From: Cyclobacteriaceae bacterium
GTDB lineage: Bacteria > Bacteroidota > Bacteroidia > Cytophagales > Cyclobacteriaceae
Assembly (NCBI GenBank): GCA_028281285.1
Contig: JANQKF010000025.1
Location: 1 to 64,000 of the forward strand
DNA length: 64,000 nt
Direction of reading: 5' to 3'
Part shown: positions 17,776 to 26,646 of the stretch, piece by piece
Layout: every line of letters begins with the position of its first letter
How positions within the stretch are numbered: position 1 is the first letter of the stretch
Notes under the pieces: model-generated
Databases searched by the model: none
What the model saw: only the letters and a program-made list of their open reading frames with translations
What the model was told of the DNA's origin: nothing
Position numbers and translations under genes: made by a program

Positions 17776-18243
17776 TTATCCCATCTTTCTAAGCTGCTCT
17801 TCGCCAGCTCTCATGATGGCATATTCTTTATACTCTTCAAATTCAGCGGCATCCATGTTCTCAGAAGCAGGGCCTGCATTCGGAGGAGTGAACTGAAACT
17901 CAGAATCCCACCATTGTCTGGCAAATTCTCTGGCTTCTTCCTTATCCACTTCAAATTGGTTGACCTGACCATCACCAACTAACCAAGGTTGGTCCTTTGT
18001 ACTGTACTTTTGAAAAATCATTGTCCTCATCTTGGTACCCATCTCATCATTCTTGTTGAAATGTGCTTTTGAGTACGCCAATGTTTCTGGCTCAATCATC
18101 TTATTGTCCCAAAAACGCTTTGATTTAATGATCTGTGCTGAGGTGAGTAGGTAACCCTCACCAAACTCTAATAGAGAACCTTCCAAATCGCAAGACCTGG
18201 CTGGTTTTTTCTTCTTTTTCTTACCAAATCCAAATAATCCCAT
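17776..18243 (-). CDS. Hypothetical cytoplasmic protein
   Basis: Not recognised. From the ATG at 18241-18243 it encodes 155 residues. The N-terminus MGLFGFGKKKKKKPARSCD has a glycine/phenylalanine start and six lysines, a possible membrane-surface anchor; the rest is hydrophilic with several tryptophans (AREFARQWWDSEFQFTPP) and an acidic C-terminus (AAEFEEYKEYAIMRAGEEQLRKMG). A longer frame to 18312 would run through a nested inverted repeat in the promoter and is rejected. It is read away from the cyclase operon and has its own terminator. Confidence 0.65.
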   Translation of the reverse strand: MGLFGFGKKKKKKPARSCDLEGSLLEFGEGYLLTSAQIIKSKRFWDNKMIEPETLAYSKAHFNKNDEMGTKMRTMIFQKYSTKDQPWLVGDGQVNQFEVDKEEAREFARQWWDSEFQFTPPNAGPASENMDAAEFEEYKEYAIMRAGEEQLRKMG

Positions 18244-18260
18244 GTTGTTTAATATTTTGA

Positions 18261-18313
18261 GTTGTTCAAAACCGGTCGCAAATATGCGAATTATTTCGCA
18301 ATTATTGAACAAC
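18261..18313. promoter_or_regulatory. Nested inverted repeat upstream of the 155-residue gene
   Basis: Outer arms GTTGTTCAA (18261-18269) and TTGAACAAC (18305-18313) pair perfectly. Inside them TGCGAA (18285-18290) and TTCGCA (18295-18300) form a second hairpin with loop TTAT. It starts 18 bases before the ATG of the minus-strand gene and could be an operator or a leader RNA structure. Confidence 0.5.
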
Positions 18314-18484
18314 TAATAGTAATACGAAAACAATCACATTTTGTGACATTTTCATGATTAAAGGACTATAAGGAAGTTGAATATGTTGCAGTTACGGCTG
18401 ATTAAATTCGGTCTACGCACAAAATTGGTGTATTCATTCCCGTTTATTCTCCGTTTACGACAATTTTTGATCTTGATCTTTTGA

Positions 18485-18518
18485 TTCAACTATATTGATA
18501 TACCAATATTTAGTTGAA
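18485..18518. promoter_or_regulatory. Bulged inverted repeat upstream of the cyclase operon
   Basis: TTCAACTA (18485-18492) pairs with TAGTTGAA (18511-18518), and TATTG (18493-18497) pairs with CAATA (18504-18508), leaving a two-base bulge and a six-base loop. It ends 70 bases before the ATG at 18589, a fitting place for an operator. Confidence 0.5.
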
Positions 18519-18588
18519 ATTAAAGGAATATCAAAGTTTCATAATAGCCTTAATTCGAATGCTATTGTGACGATTTAATAGAATAGAC

Positions 18589-20052
18589 ATGCCTCGTAAA
18601 CACGTCTTTAAGCTTGGAATTGAATCGAGCAAAGTGAATGAAATCCGTGAGAGCCTGAAAAAACTTGGACCATTAAGAGTGTTCATTCGACAGACGAATA
18701 AAGGTGCTATTAATGGGTTCCATCATAAATATGCAGTGGGTAAACCCTTGGCAGCAAAGGCGAAATCTTCAAATTCACCTTTCGCGACTGCAAACCTTGC
18801 AGTTCCTGCAGCCTTGGCCAAAAATTTTGATGGAAGAGAGGAGACGTTGATAGATATACAAAAGAAAGTGTCTGGAACGCTAGCCGAAAAAGATTTGGGC
18901 TTTGCTAAGGTCAACAAGTATTTCTTTTTCCATTACGAGCCGACCAAATTAAGTCTGGAGCAACAATTTGGAAAGTCTGTTTTGAATGTTCGGAAATACG
19001 CTAAACTAAAGTTAAGTGTAAATGGCAAGTCCGGAGACTATCATGCAATAACCTGTACCACTGAGGATCGGCACTATGTTAATAGCTTACGTGCGAATGA
19101 ATATTTAATTCCTAGAATCACCAAAAACGAAGGGATACTAAAGGTTCACTATTTGCTGATCAAACATGAAAAAGGAGATAAGTCAAAAAGGACAAAAGAT
19201 GTACAAGAGGCCAGAATCTTTGAGATGTTTCAGGAGAGTGTGGGGCCATTCCAGGAAAGCCATGTGAGCTTGTATCAGGTATATATTGCATTTGAAAACG
19301 AGGGCTTATGGAAGGGTGATCAACCTGAAAGCTTTATCGAATTGAATTCGGGTGAAATGAAGCTCAACTTTTACCCACTTCACATCTTAGCCGAAGAGTG
19401 GGCAAGTAATAATCAAACCAGCTATTATGAAATGGTTGCAGACTATGACTTGTTTGCAGTTTGTCCGACTCTTAACAAATTAAAGAAGAGTCAGTGGCCA
19501 GTTTATTTACCTCAGAGGAATCTTAAAAATTACGCCATCAACGGGACTACCCTGGAAGCAGCCGACCCTATTTATGATCCTCCAAAACCCGGGTTAGGAT
19601 TCATTAGTCCGTTGGAAAATGAAATTCGAAAACTAATTAATCGTGTCTTTGAATTGCCTGTTGCGAGGCATGGTTGCGAAACGCTGAACCTCCATTATAC
19701 CTCAAAAAGAGAGGATGTAGACTCCTTAATTATGATCGACTCGAAAGATGACGCCAAAATGGGGGTACCCAAGAAATTAAACTGGTACTTGTCACAATGG
19801 AATGGAAAGAACGAGGACTTCCTTTTCGTTCCGCTCAACCCATGTTGGAAAATTACAACCGGTTTTTTTTCAAAAAAGGATGCTACTAAGTCAATCTTGT
19901 CCAGGTATTTAAAAGGTAGTGCAGGATCTCAGAGAGCTTTCCTTTGTGAATATTATAAGAGGCAACACAAATTTCTTGAGTATAAGAAATATGATGAAAT
20001 GAAAGCGTCAATAAATGAGCTGATCAGTTGTTTATTACCACCAAAAACCTAG
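18589..20052 (+). CDS. Edema factor/CyaA/ExoY-like (class II) adenylyl or nucleotidyl cyclase
   Basis: 487-residue protein that shows the complete catalytic set of class II adenylyl cyclases, the toxins anthrax edema factor (EF), Bordetella CyaA and Pseudomonas ExoY. Arg34 lies in IRQTN (EF IRPVN). Lys52 and Lys59 are seven residues apart and followed by SS, like EF K346 and K353 in KGLNVHGKSS. Asp285 and Asp287 are in ADYDLFA, identical to the EF metal site (D491, D493). His361 and Asn367 are six apart in RHGCETLN, as EF H577/N583. The two lysine-to-aspartate segments are separated by an insert longer than in EF. There is no signal peptide, RTX repeat or protective-antigen domain, so export is not explained. 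It heads a four-gene operon. The nucleotide made (cAMP, cGMP, cUMP) and any activator are unknown. Confidence 0.82.
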   Translation: MPRKHVFKLGIESSKVNEIRESLKKLGPLRVFIRQTNKGAINGFHHKYAVGKPLAAKAKSSNSPFATANLAVPAALAKNFDGREETLIDIQKKVSGTLAEKDLGFAKVNKYFFFHYEPTKLSLEQQFGKSVLNVRKYAKLKLSVNGKSGDYHAITCTTEDRHYVNSLRANEYLIPRITKNEGILKVHYLLIKHEKGDKSKRTKDVQEARIFEMFQESVGPFQESHVSLYQVYIAFENEGLWKGDQPESFIELNSGEMKLNFYPLHILAEEWASNNQTSYYEMVADYDLFAVCPTLNKLKKSQWPVYLPQRNLKNYAINGTTLEAADPIYDPPKPGLGFISPLENEIRKLINRVFELPVARHGCETLNLHYTSKREDVDSLIMIDSKDDAKMGVPKKLNWYLSQWNGKNEDFLFVPLNPCWKITTGFFSKKDATKSILSRYLKGSAGSQRAFLCEYYKRQHKFLEYKKYDEMKASINELISCLLPPKT

Positions 20053-20057
20053 TGGGT

Positions 20058-23000
20058 ATGGAGGAACAAACATTATTCGAGACACTTAAAGTACCCCGAT
20101 TGGAATCATCAGATCATCCACTTTATGAGCTGTTTATTGACAAAAGGGATAAGCTGTTGAAAGCGGTCGGTCTCAAAGAGTGCTTTGTATCGGAGCCCAA
20201 GAGTTTACCCCAAAAGGATTCATTTGACGATTTTAGATACTATGAATTGACGAAAGAGCTCCGTGGTTTGGTAGATGCCTATCAGGTAATCTCAGCCAAA
20301 ATTGGTTCTGTAAATTGGGGCAAATCAAGTCCGTTGAATGGTTTGCCACTTCCTACTCCTGGGCTTGGTCAAAACATGAGCGCCCTTCTTCTCACTCTTA
20401 AGAGTAACCCGGTTTTGCTAGTTATTGCTTTCGAACTTCCGGATATCGAATTGCCTTATATTTCTGGTGTCTTTAAGGAGAATTGCCTTGTCTTGTCAAC
20501 AGGTATTTCGGAAAAAACGCTGTATGAGACACCTTGGCTGAATTACAAAAGCTTATTTGCCCTTGACTTTAATGGACAGGAAAGAGCACTCTTACTTGAA
20601 TGTAATATGTCTCTGGACTCAGTAGGAGAATTTAGGTTGAGTGGTGATTTTGACTCCGGACAATACAAAATCCCAACAGTCGAGGACTTAGGTTCGTTTT
20701 TGGGGTCAAATGCCATCTTCGACCTATTACCTCAGCCACTTCGTGGAAGTAAAAACATAGGTTTAAAATCCTTATTCATCGACTTCAACATTGGGTCTGA
20801 ATCAAACAAAGGGTTAAGGTCATTGGGATGTCAGGTGGGATTGAATGAGCCATGGGGATTTTGTGATGACAGTGTTTTTCTCAAGGATTTGACATTGGAT
20901 TTCTCGTTGTCTCGGGATTCTGATTCCATCTTGGTGCCCGATGTATCAATATATGCTTCCGTCAAGGCATTTGATGTTGAAAGCAGTGTACTGTTCGATT
21001 CATCATCCGGGTCACTAGCTTTCATCCTAAAAGAAGTTGCTCTTGACCACTTAGCTACTAAAATCAGTGGCGGTTCCATTCAATTACCTGATCTGCTTAA
21101 GGGTATTACTGTAAAAAGAGCGGAGATTAACCACGATTTCCATGGTGGTTCTACCATGGCCCAAGTGAAGATTCATCAAGAGCTGTCTCTCGCTGATGAA
21201 AGACTAAAATCGAAGCTACATCTTCAAATAGGGCACGGCAATGCTTCGATACCAGCTAAACTTGTTGGTGAGGTCGAATTTTTGGGAATGAAATTCACCT
21301 CGGATATACAACTATCCAGCAAACCAGTGTTCAAAGCTTCGGCAAAGAGTCTAAAGCTGTCTGTCGTTTTGAAGTCACTATTAAACGAGGAGCTGCCACA
21401 GAGTGTGCCTGATCTCGTTCTTGAAAGACTTGACCTATCTCATTCATCCGAAAAAGGTATTGTCATAAGTGGAACTGTATCCAGTAAAAAGAGCGATTCA
21501 CTAACGTTGAATGGGGTGTTGGTACCCTTCGATAAGTTGAACTTTGAGTTCATCCATTCGCAAAAAGGATCAAAGGGTTGTATTAAAGTCAGTGGAGACA
21601 AATTTCCCCATTTTGATTCGCTGGGGCTTGGCCTAAGACGGTATGAGTTTGAGTACTTCTTAGAAAAGGAGAAAGGCAAGAAATCGGATTGGAGAATTGC
21701 TGGCAGCCTTGGTGTCGAGGCATTTGATCGAATAATGACCTTTGATACAGAAGTGAAAAAACAGGAGGACGCCCGGACGTTTACATTCAAGACGAACAAT
21801 GTTCCAATTGTAAAAAGTCACTGTTTTGATACCCTCAAGGAGGTGGATGGAGATGAGCTGATCTCTTTGTTAGAGGAAAAAGAGTATGTCAAAAATGGAG
21901 TGCTTAAACCTGACCTGGATCTGTCCAAAATGAATCTGGGAAAAGGGTTTACCGAGTCAGATACTGAATCTATCGTTGCTGTACTCAAAAAGATCAAAAA
22001 CAATGAAGAGCCACTTGTTCGGATTCCAGATTTATTTGGTCTAAGTGTTAATCCCTTACTCTGCGAAATCAATCCTATCGGCCTCTCACTCGAGTGGAGT
22101 AAAAAAGCTAAAGGGGATGCGATTTGGAAGTTCTCCGGAACATCGGACTTTAATCTTTACGACTTTTTTGAGATAGACAAATCTTTCATAAGGATAAAAA
22201 AGGGAGAGCTGACACTATTCAAGGAAGGCAAGAAGAAGGGACTTTCTTTTTCATCCAAGAGCACTAAGACACATCCGTTGAAATGGATTCCCGGATTGCA
22301 AGAAGCCATGCCTGCATTGATGGGGGAGTTCGGTGACCCTCATCCTAAAGCCACAACTTTTATGGAGCTTTTCGAACTCGGGATTGGCTCCTTTGACTTC
22401 ATTAAAGATGGGGATGAGTGGTCCCTTGATGGTGGGTTGGATTTGAAGATGACTGATGGCCTGAAAACAATTCACAAGGACTTGTTTGAAGTATGTGAGC
22501 GGTTTTTCCCGACAATAGAAGACGAAAGGCGGATTTCAGGGAGAATAAGCTTATCGAGCAAGGCTGGTCTGAAGGCAAATCTTTTGAATGATTCTGGGAT
22601 TCTTCTTCCCAATCTCCTCGAAAAAGCAGTTCATGAGCTTGATCCCGATTTGAGGGCATCTATCAATCAAGGATTTGTTGAATCAGGAATAGATACCACG
22701 GTCGAAGAAATGCTTGATTTAGGTGAGTCCTTCGTCCGACTTGAACAAATTGAAATCTCCACCCACAAAAACAAATTGAAGTTCAAGCCAGTAGTGGCTA
22801 TTGGGTTGCCATCTAAACTCAACGACAGGCTATTCGGGAAAAAGGGTAAGCTCAATGGCTTGATTAAAACCTATGATCAGAAGAAGCTCAAAAAACTCAA
22901 TGGCAAAACTTACCCTGATGACAATTTGCTACGGGTAGGCCTTGAGATAAGTACTGATGGCATTGGTGGTAGTCTGGAGCATTTCGGACTTATTGACCAA

Positions 23001-26000
23001 AACGTGTTGAGTAAGTTGGTCGGGGAATCTATTGCCAAATGCTATCAGGAAACAGGTGATAGTATCGAGCTTGATTTTGATACTCTCATGACGAGAGTTG
23101 TGGATGTAAAACCTGAAAACCGAGTTTACGGAAGAGTAAAATTCATCAAGCCAGAGTTCAAATTGTCTACCAAAGATGGGTCTTTCTACGCTAAGGGAGG
23201 CATTCATGTACTCAGTGATCAGCTTAAAATACCAATCCGGCCATTGGCCAAAAAAGTGTTAAGCTTTCTGCCCCTTGTATACCTTAAAGCTGACCTTGTC
23301 AATCAACTTACAGACAAGCTTATTGAGGGAATTCCGATTCGTTCGATTGATTTTTTCAAGGCTACCGATCAAAAGGATGAAAACGGTAAAAAGCAATACA
23401 AGGAGTTCAATCTTGATGACCTTGAGGACTGGTTGATTTCTATGCTTGGTCCTGAGCATAAGGATACGTTTAAGTTACCAGATGAATTTAAATCTATAGT
23501 AAAGACGGGTGCAGACGCCACTGTAAATCAACTTCCTGAACGATTTAAGGAATACCTGGGAATCGTTCTACCTAAAGGATTCGATTTTGAGATTAACGTT
23601 TCGGCAGATAAGAGCCTGAGTTTTTCACTAGAAGTTGATCAAAATGCGGCTGAAAAGGATGGTTTAAGGCCCTATATACAACTCTTGTTACCTCCCGACC
23701 CTAGCATGCCGATGTACATGTATGGGGTGAGGCTGCGAAAAATTGGATTCGGTTCAATGATTTTCAATCAATTCCTTCGACTGGATGTTTCCGGAGATTT
23801 GGATATGTTCAACCTTGTTCATCTCGCGAGTTCTCTGGTCTTACCGGAGCATAACTCACTTTCGGATGATCTCAAGTTGTTAGTCCCGGATAAAAGTGGC
23901 TTCGCACAGACCTTACGAATTAGGGACCTGATTGTAATGATTATTCCACAAACTGAGATTCCGATTCCTGTCCCTCTTTTCTACAACGAGATTTATCAGG
24001 GTTATTGGGGGCTTGAAGGCGTGGCCTCTGAAATGAGTTTCAAATTTTCCAAACCAGAGTTTAACCTGGTGAAGATTATGAAGCGATTCGCTGAACTCAT
24101 CAACTTTTTCAGGGATGGAAAGGAATCATTGCATGTGCCTACTCATTACCTGGCGAAGTTGGATGGAGTAGCAGAGTTTGAGCCTGAGCTCATTCCCGCA
24201 TTCAGGGTTGGGCCACTTTACTATGATTTACCAGGTTTCTTCGGCTATGAAATTAAGGACGGTAAAAGGAGAAAGGTCAAGTTTGGCTTTACTGACGAGA
24301 AGATCATTGACTTTTTTGATCTGGTAGGATTGGGAGCAAATGCCTTGAAATTCTCAGTGTTTCATCTGGCGCTTGATTCTGTGCCTAAGGAAGTACCGGT
24401 GAAATCTGCCCGGGATAGTCATAAAATCAATGCGAAAGTTCCTCCGGTCAATTACCTGATCCAATATTTTGATGTAAAGGACCGGATCGGCTCCAAGCAT
24501 CTAAAGCTATTTTACCTGTTTGATATTGATTTCGCCTGGGCGATTAGCACCCCGCAGGAATTCAAGGAAAAAGCGTATCCACTTTTGGTAAAGAAGTCCG
24601 GGTCCGACTTACCGTATCCACATACTGCGGAATCTATTCTCGCAATTGTGCCAAATCAGGACAATGACTCAGGCCAACCGGAAGGTATTAGTAATACTGA
24701 TCAAGGTGCAGTCTTATTCTTAAAGGGGGCATTGAATATTGGTGGTTTATTGGGTACCGATACAGCCTTGGCAGTTGTGGTCTCTGAAGAACTTGGTTTT
24801 GCCACCGCCATTTCCTTTCGCGCTCATCTGGCCAAGGTGTTGAAAATGGAGCTTTGGGCGATGAACAAGCTTAATACAAACGGAGATTCGTATGAGGTCT
24901 TTTACATGGCGGGATCAAGTCGAATAGAAATGGCTGGCGCTGATATCTTGAAAGGAGAATTCAGCATGCACTTTGCAAAGGGTTTTAATGCTGAATTGGA
25001 TTTCGAAGGTTACCTGGACTTATTCCCGTCCAGTATTTACGGCAATAGTTTCCCTATTCGGTTATTCTCTACTGAGAGTGCAACTTCTCCTAATCCAGCT
25101 AAGATAGCTGGTCATTTCGGAAGAGATAAAATTGAAATGAAGGGTGGTGTTCGTTTCGAATTTGGGGTTTTCAAACTTGGAGGAAGTATAGAAATGTACG
25201 AAGACGGGAAGAACGGCAAGTTGGAAACAACACTTGCTTTGTTAGACTCCACGCTAGTTCTTAAGGCAGCCCACTCCGGATCTCGATTAACTCTATCAGG
25301 CCATGCCTCGCCAATTAATCTGGCGGGTTTGATCAAAATAACAGGAGCGGAGACAAACGGAGGGCCATCTGCTGAACTTCAGATTGACAATTATGTTCTG
25401 TCAAAATTCAGGTTGTCTGGACAGGCCAGTTTATTCGGTCTGGTTGGTGTAAAAACATTAGTTGATCTTAATCAAAAAGGGTTCAAACTTAAGGTAGGTG
25501 CTGAGATAGGCCAATGCATCGACCAGTTTGGCACAGGGTATGACTTTTACCTGGACATCACACCGGATCCATTTACCATTTCAGGTACAGGTAAAGCCTG
25601 GACTACCCTTGATCTCAAACTCGATTTGGGTGAATTGGGAATCTTGAATCTTGCACAATTTGAGTTCAAACCTTCTCTCCATTTTAGTACTGGAATAAAT
25701 GGTCATGAACTGCTGATCCACAGTAATTTTAGAATAAAACTTGGTGATTTACCAGAGGCTAAGGTACCTGTATCAATTAATAAAACTGTTCCTCTTGATC
25801 CCAACACTCTGTCTAACCTGAAGGATGTGATTGAAGGTCTTATGAAAGGTAAGGAGGTGATTGAAGACCTGATTAAGGGCTTCAAAGACCCATCCATCTG
25901 GGCCGACTATGCCAGGAAAGGGTTTATCCTCGCTGCCAATGGGGCGAAAATGCTTACCAAAGAAGTAGACGATAAATTGAGAGACATTTTTGGGGTTTCT

Positions 26001-26636
26001 CCCGGAGATATTGCCTCAACAGCTTGTGCAGTAACGAATTTGGCTGATAGTTTTAAGTTCCAATTGCAGCTGATGGCCTTCATGGATGATGATGACCTTG
26101 AAGACGCGGATTCTGAGGAAGTCATGAAAGATTCATCAGCCCAACTCAATCTGATAAGAGAACTTAGAGCTGACTTGTTGAAAGAAAGTCGTGAGAACCC
26201 CTCCAAGAAAGGGACTACCATGGGTGAATGGTACAATGAATTGTACGAATCACTTTCAGGTCCATTGGTTGATTTCTTCCATGTTGATTCTGATAAAGGG
26301 GGAACTGGTGATTTCAACTATCTGATCTATAGTGATGAACAGGAGAAGCCAGGAATTAAACTTTACAAAGAACTTATCGACATCCTTCTTAAGGCAAGGA
26401 GAAATGAAAGTGTAGAAATTGCTGATGACTTCTTCGATGAAGTTTCCGAGTTCATCAGTCATACCATTGACATAACGAGCAACGATCGATATAAAGGTCA
26501 GTTCGAAGAAATAGCAAAAGGATTGGAAGACTTTCTTGAAATGGTGAGCTACTATGAAGACGAATACCGTGGTGTTTCTTATCAGACCATCAGAGATGAA
26601 AGACTACCCCAACAAACACCAGATATAGATATATAA
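20058..26636 (+). CDS. 2192-residue beta-rich giant protein in the cyclase operon
   Basis: I do not recognise a family with confidence. After a helical start (about residues 1-90) comes a very long stretch (about 100-1900) of alternating hydrophobic strands with recurring phrases: ISGTVSSKKSDSLTLNG, FSGTSDFNLYDFFEI, LDGGLDLKMTDG, VSGDLDMFNLVHLA, LSGHASPINLAGL, ISGTGKAWTTLDLKL. The C-terminal 280 residues are helical with an acidic patch near 2010 (MDDDDLEDADSEEV). No signal peptide, membrane helix or enzyme motif was seen. Part of the C-terminal half recalls the large DUF6603-type beta proteins, which I cannot confirm. I choose the ATG at 20058, five bases after the cyclase stop; a start at 20028 would overlap it. 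Its place in the operon suggests a carrier, scaffold or lipid-handling shell. Confidence 0.85.
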   Translation: MEEQTLFETLKVPRLESSDHPLYELFIDKRDKLLKAVGLKECFVSEPKSLPQKDSFDDFRYYELTKELRGLVDAYQVISAKIGSVNWGKSSPLNGLPLPTPGLGQNMSALLLTLKSNPVLLVIAFELPDIELPYISGVFKENCLVLSTGISEKTLYETPWLNYKSLFALDFNGQERALLLECNMSLDSVGEFRLSGDFDSGQYKIPTVEDLGSFLGSNAIFDLLPQPLRGSKNIGLKSLFIDFNIGSESNKGLRSLGCQVGLNEPWGFCDDSVFLKDLTLDFSLSRDSDSILVPDVSIYASVKAFDVESSVLFDSSSGSLAFILKEVALDHLATKISGGSIQLPDLLKGITVKRAEINHDFHGGSTMAQVKIHQELSLADERLKSKLHLQIGHGNASIPAKLVGEVEFLGMKFTSDIQLSSKPVFKASAKSLKLSVVLKSLLNEELPQSVPDLVLERLDLSHSSEKGIVISGTVSSKKSDSLTLNGVLVPFDKLNFEFIHSQKGSKGCIKVSGDKFPHFDSLGLGLRRYEFEYFLEKEKGKKSDWRIAGSLGVEAFDRIMTFDTEVKKQEDARTFTFKTNNVPIVKSHCFDTLKEVDGDELISLLEEKEYVKNGVLKPDLDLSKMNLGKGFTESDTESIVAVLKKIKNNEEPLVRIPDLFGLSVNPLLCEINPIGLSLEWSKKAKGDAIWKFSGTSDFNLYDFFEIDKSFIRIKKGELTLFKEGKKKGLSFSSKSTKTHPLKWIPGLQEAMPALMGEFGDPHPKATTFMELFELGIGSFDFIKDGDEWSLDGGLDLKMTDGLKTIHKDLFEVCERFFPTIEDERRISGRISLSSKAGLKANLLNDSGILLPNLLEKAVHELDPDLRASINQGFVESGIDTTVEEMLDLGESFVRLEQIEISTHKNKLKFKPVVAIGLPSKLNDRLFGKKGKLNGLIKTYDQKKLKKLNGKTYPDDNLLRVGLEISTDGIGGSLEHFGLIDQNVLSKLVGESIAKCYQETGDSIELDFDTLMTRVVDVKPENRVYGRVKFIKPEFKLSTKDGSFYAKGGIHVLSDQLKIPIRPLAKKVLSFLPLVYLKADLVNQLTDKLIEGIPIRSIDFFKATDQKDENGKKQYKEFNLDDLEDWLISMLGPEHKDTFKLPDEFKSIVKTGADATVNQLPERFKEYLGIVLPKGFDFEINVSADKSLSFSLEVDQNAAEKDGLRPYIQLLLPPDPSMPMYMYGVRLRKIGFGSMIFNQFLRLDVSGDLDMFNLVHLASSLVLPEHNSLSDDLKLLVPDKSGFAQTLRIRDLIVMIIPQTEIPIPVPLFYNEIYQGYWGLEGVASEMSFKFSKPEFNLVKIMKRFAELINFFRDGKESLHVPTHYLAKLDGVAEFEPELIPAFRVGPLYYDLPGFFGYEIKDGKRRKVKFGFTDEKIIDFFDLVGLGANALKFSVFHLALDSVPKEVPVKSARDSHKINAKVPPVNYLIQYFDVKDRIGSKHLKLFYLFDIDFAWAISTPQEFKEKAYPLLVKKSGSDLPYPHTAESILAIVPNQDNDSGQPEGISNTDQGAVLFLKGALNIGGLLGTDTALAVVVSEELGFATAISFRAHLAKVLKMELWAMNKLNTNGDSYEVFYMAGSSRIEMAGADILKGEFSMHFAKGFNAELDFEGYLDLFPSSIYGNSFPIRLFSTESATSPNPAKIAGHFGRDKIEMKGGVRFEFGVFKLGGSIEMYEDGKNGKLETTLALLDSTLVLKAAHSGSRLTLSGHASPINLAGLIKITGAETNGGPSAELQIDNYVLSKFRLSGQASLFGLVGVKTLVDLNQKGFKLKVGAEIGQCIDQFGTGYDFYLDITPDPFTISGTGKAWTTLDLKLDLGELGILNLAQFEFKPSLHFSTGINGHELLIHSNFRIKLGDLPEAKVPVSINKTVPLDPNTLSNLKDVIEGLMKGKEVIEDLIKGFKDPSIWADYARKGFILAANGAKMLTKEVDDKLRDIFGVSPGDIASTACAVTNLADSFKFQLQLMAFMDDDDLEDADSEEVMKDSSAQLNLIRELRADLLKESRENPSKKGTTMGEWYNELYESLSGPLVDFFHVDSDKGGTGDFNYLIYSDEQEKPGIKLYKELIDILLKARRNESVEIADDFFDEVSEFISHTIDITSNDRYKGQFEEIAKGLEDFLEMVSYYEDEYRGVSYQTIRDERLPQQTPDIDI

Positions 26637-26646
26637 ATCAATTGAC

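Larger units (their letters stand above)
18244..18588. other. 345-base intergenic region between the unknown gene and the cyclase operon
   Basis: AT-rich non-coding stretch holding divergent control regions. It contains the nested inverted repeat at 18261-18313 near the minus-strand gene, a 13-base palindrome TCACATTTTGTGA at 18334-18346, and the bulged inverted repeat at 18485-18518 before the cyclase gene. No exact TTG/TAnnTTTG pair facing the operon was found, so its promoter is not assigned. No RNA gene was recognised. Confidence 0.6.

Noticed and set aside
18334-18346. TCACATTTTGTGA palindrome near the cyclase operon, a possible cAMP-receptor site
   Set aside because: CRP sites are TGTGA-N6-TCACA; here the halves are in reverse order and only three bases apart. 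I do not claim a cAMP link from it.
20831-26462. Many minus-strand frames of 60-136 codons inside the giant gene
   Set aside because: They are shadows of a long, clearly coding + strand frame. None has a recognisable motif or start context of its own.
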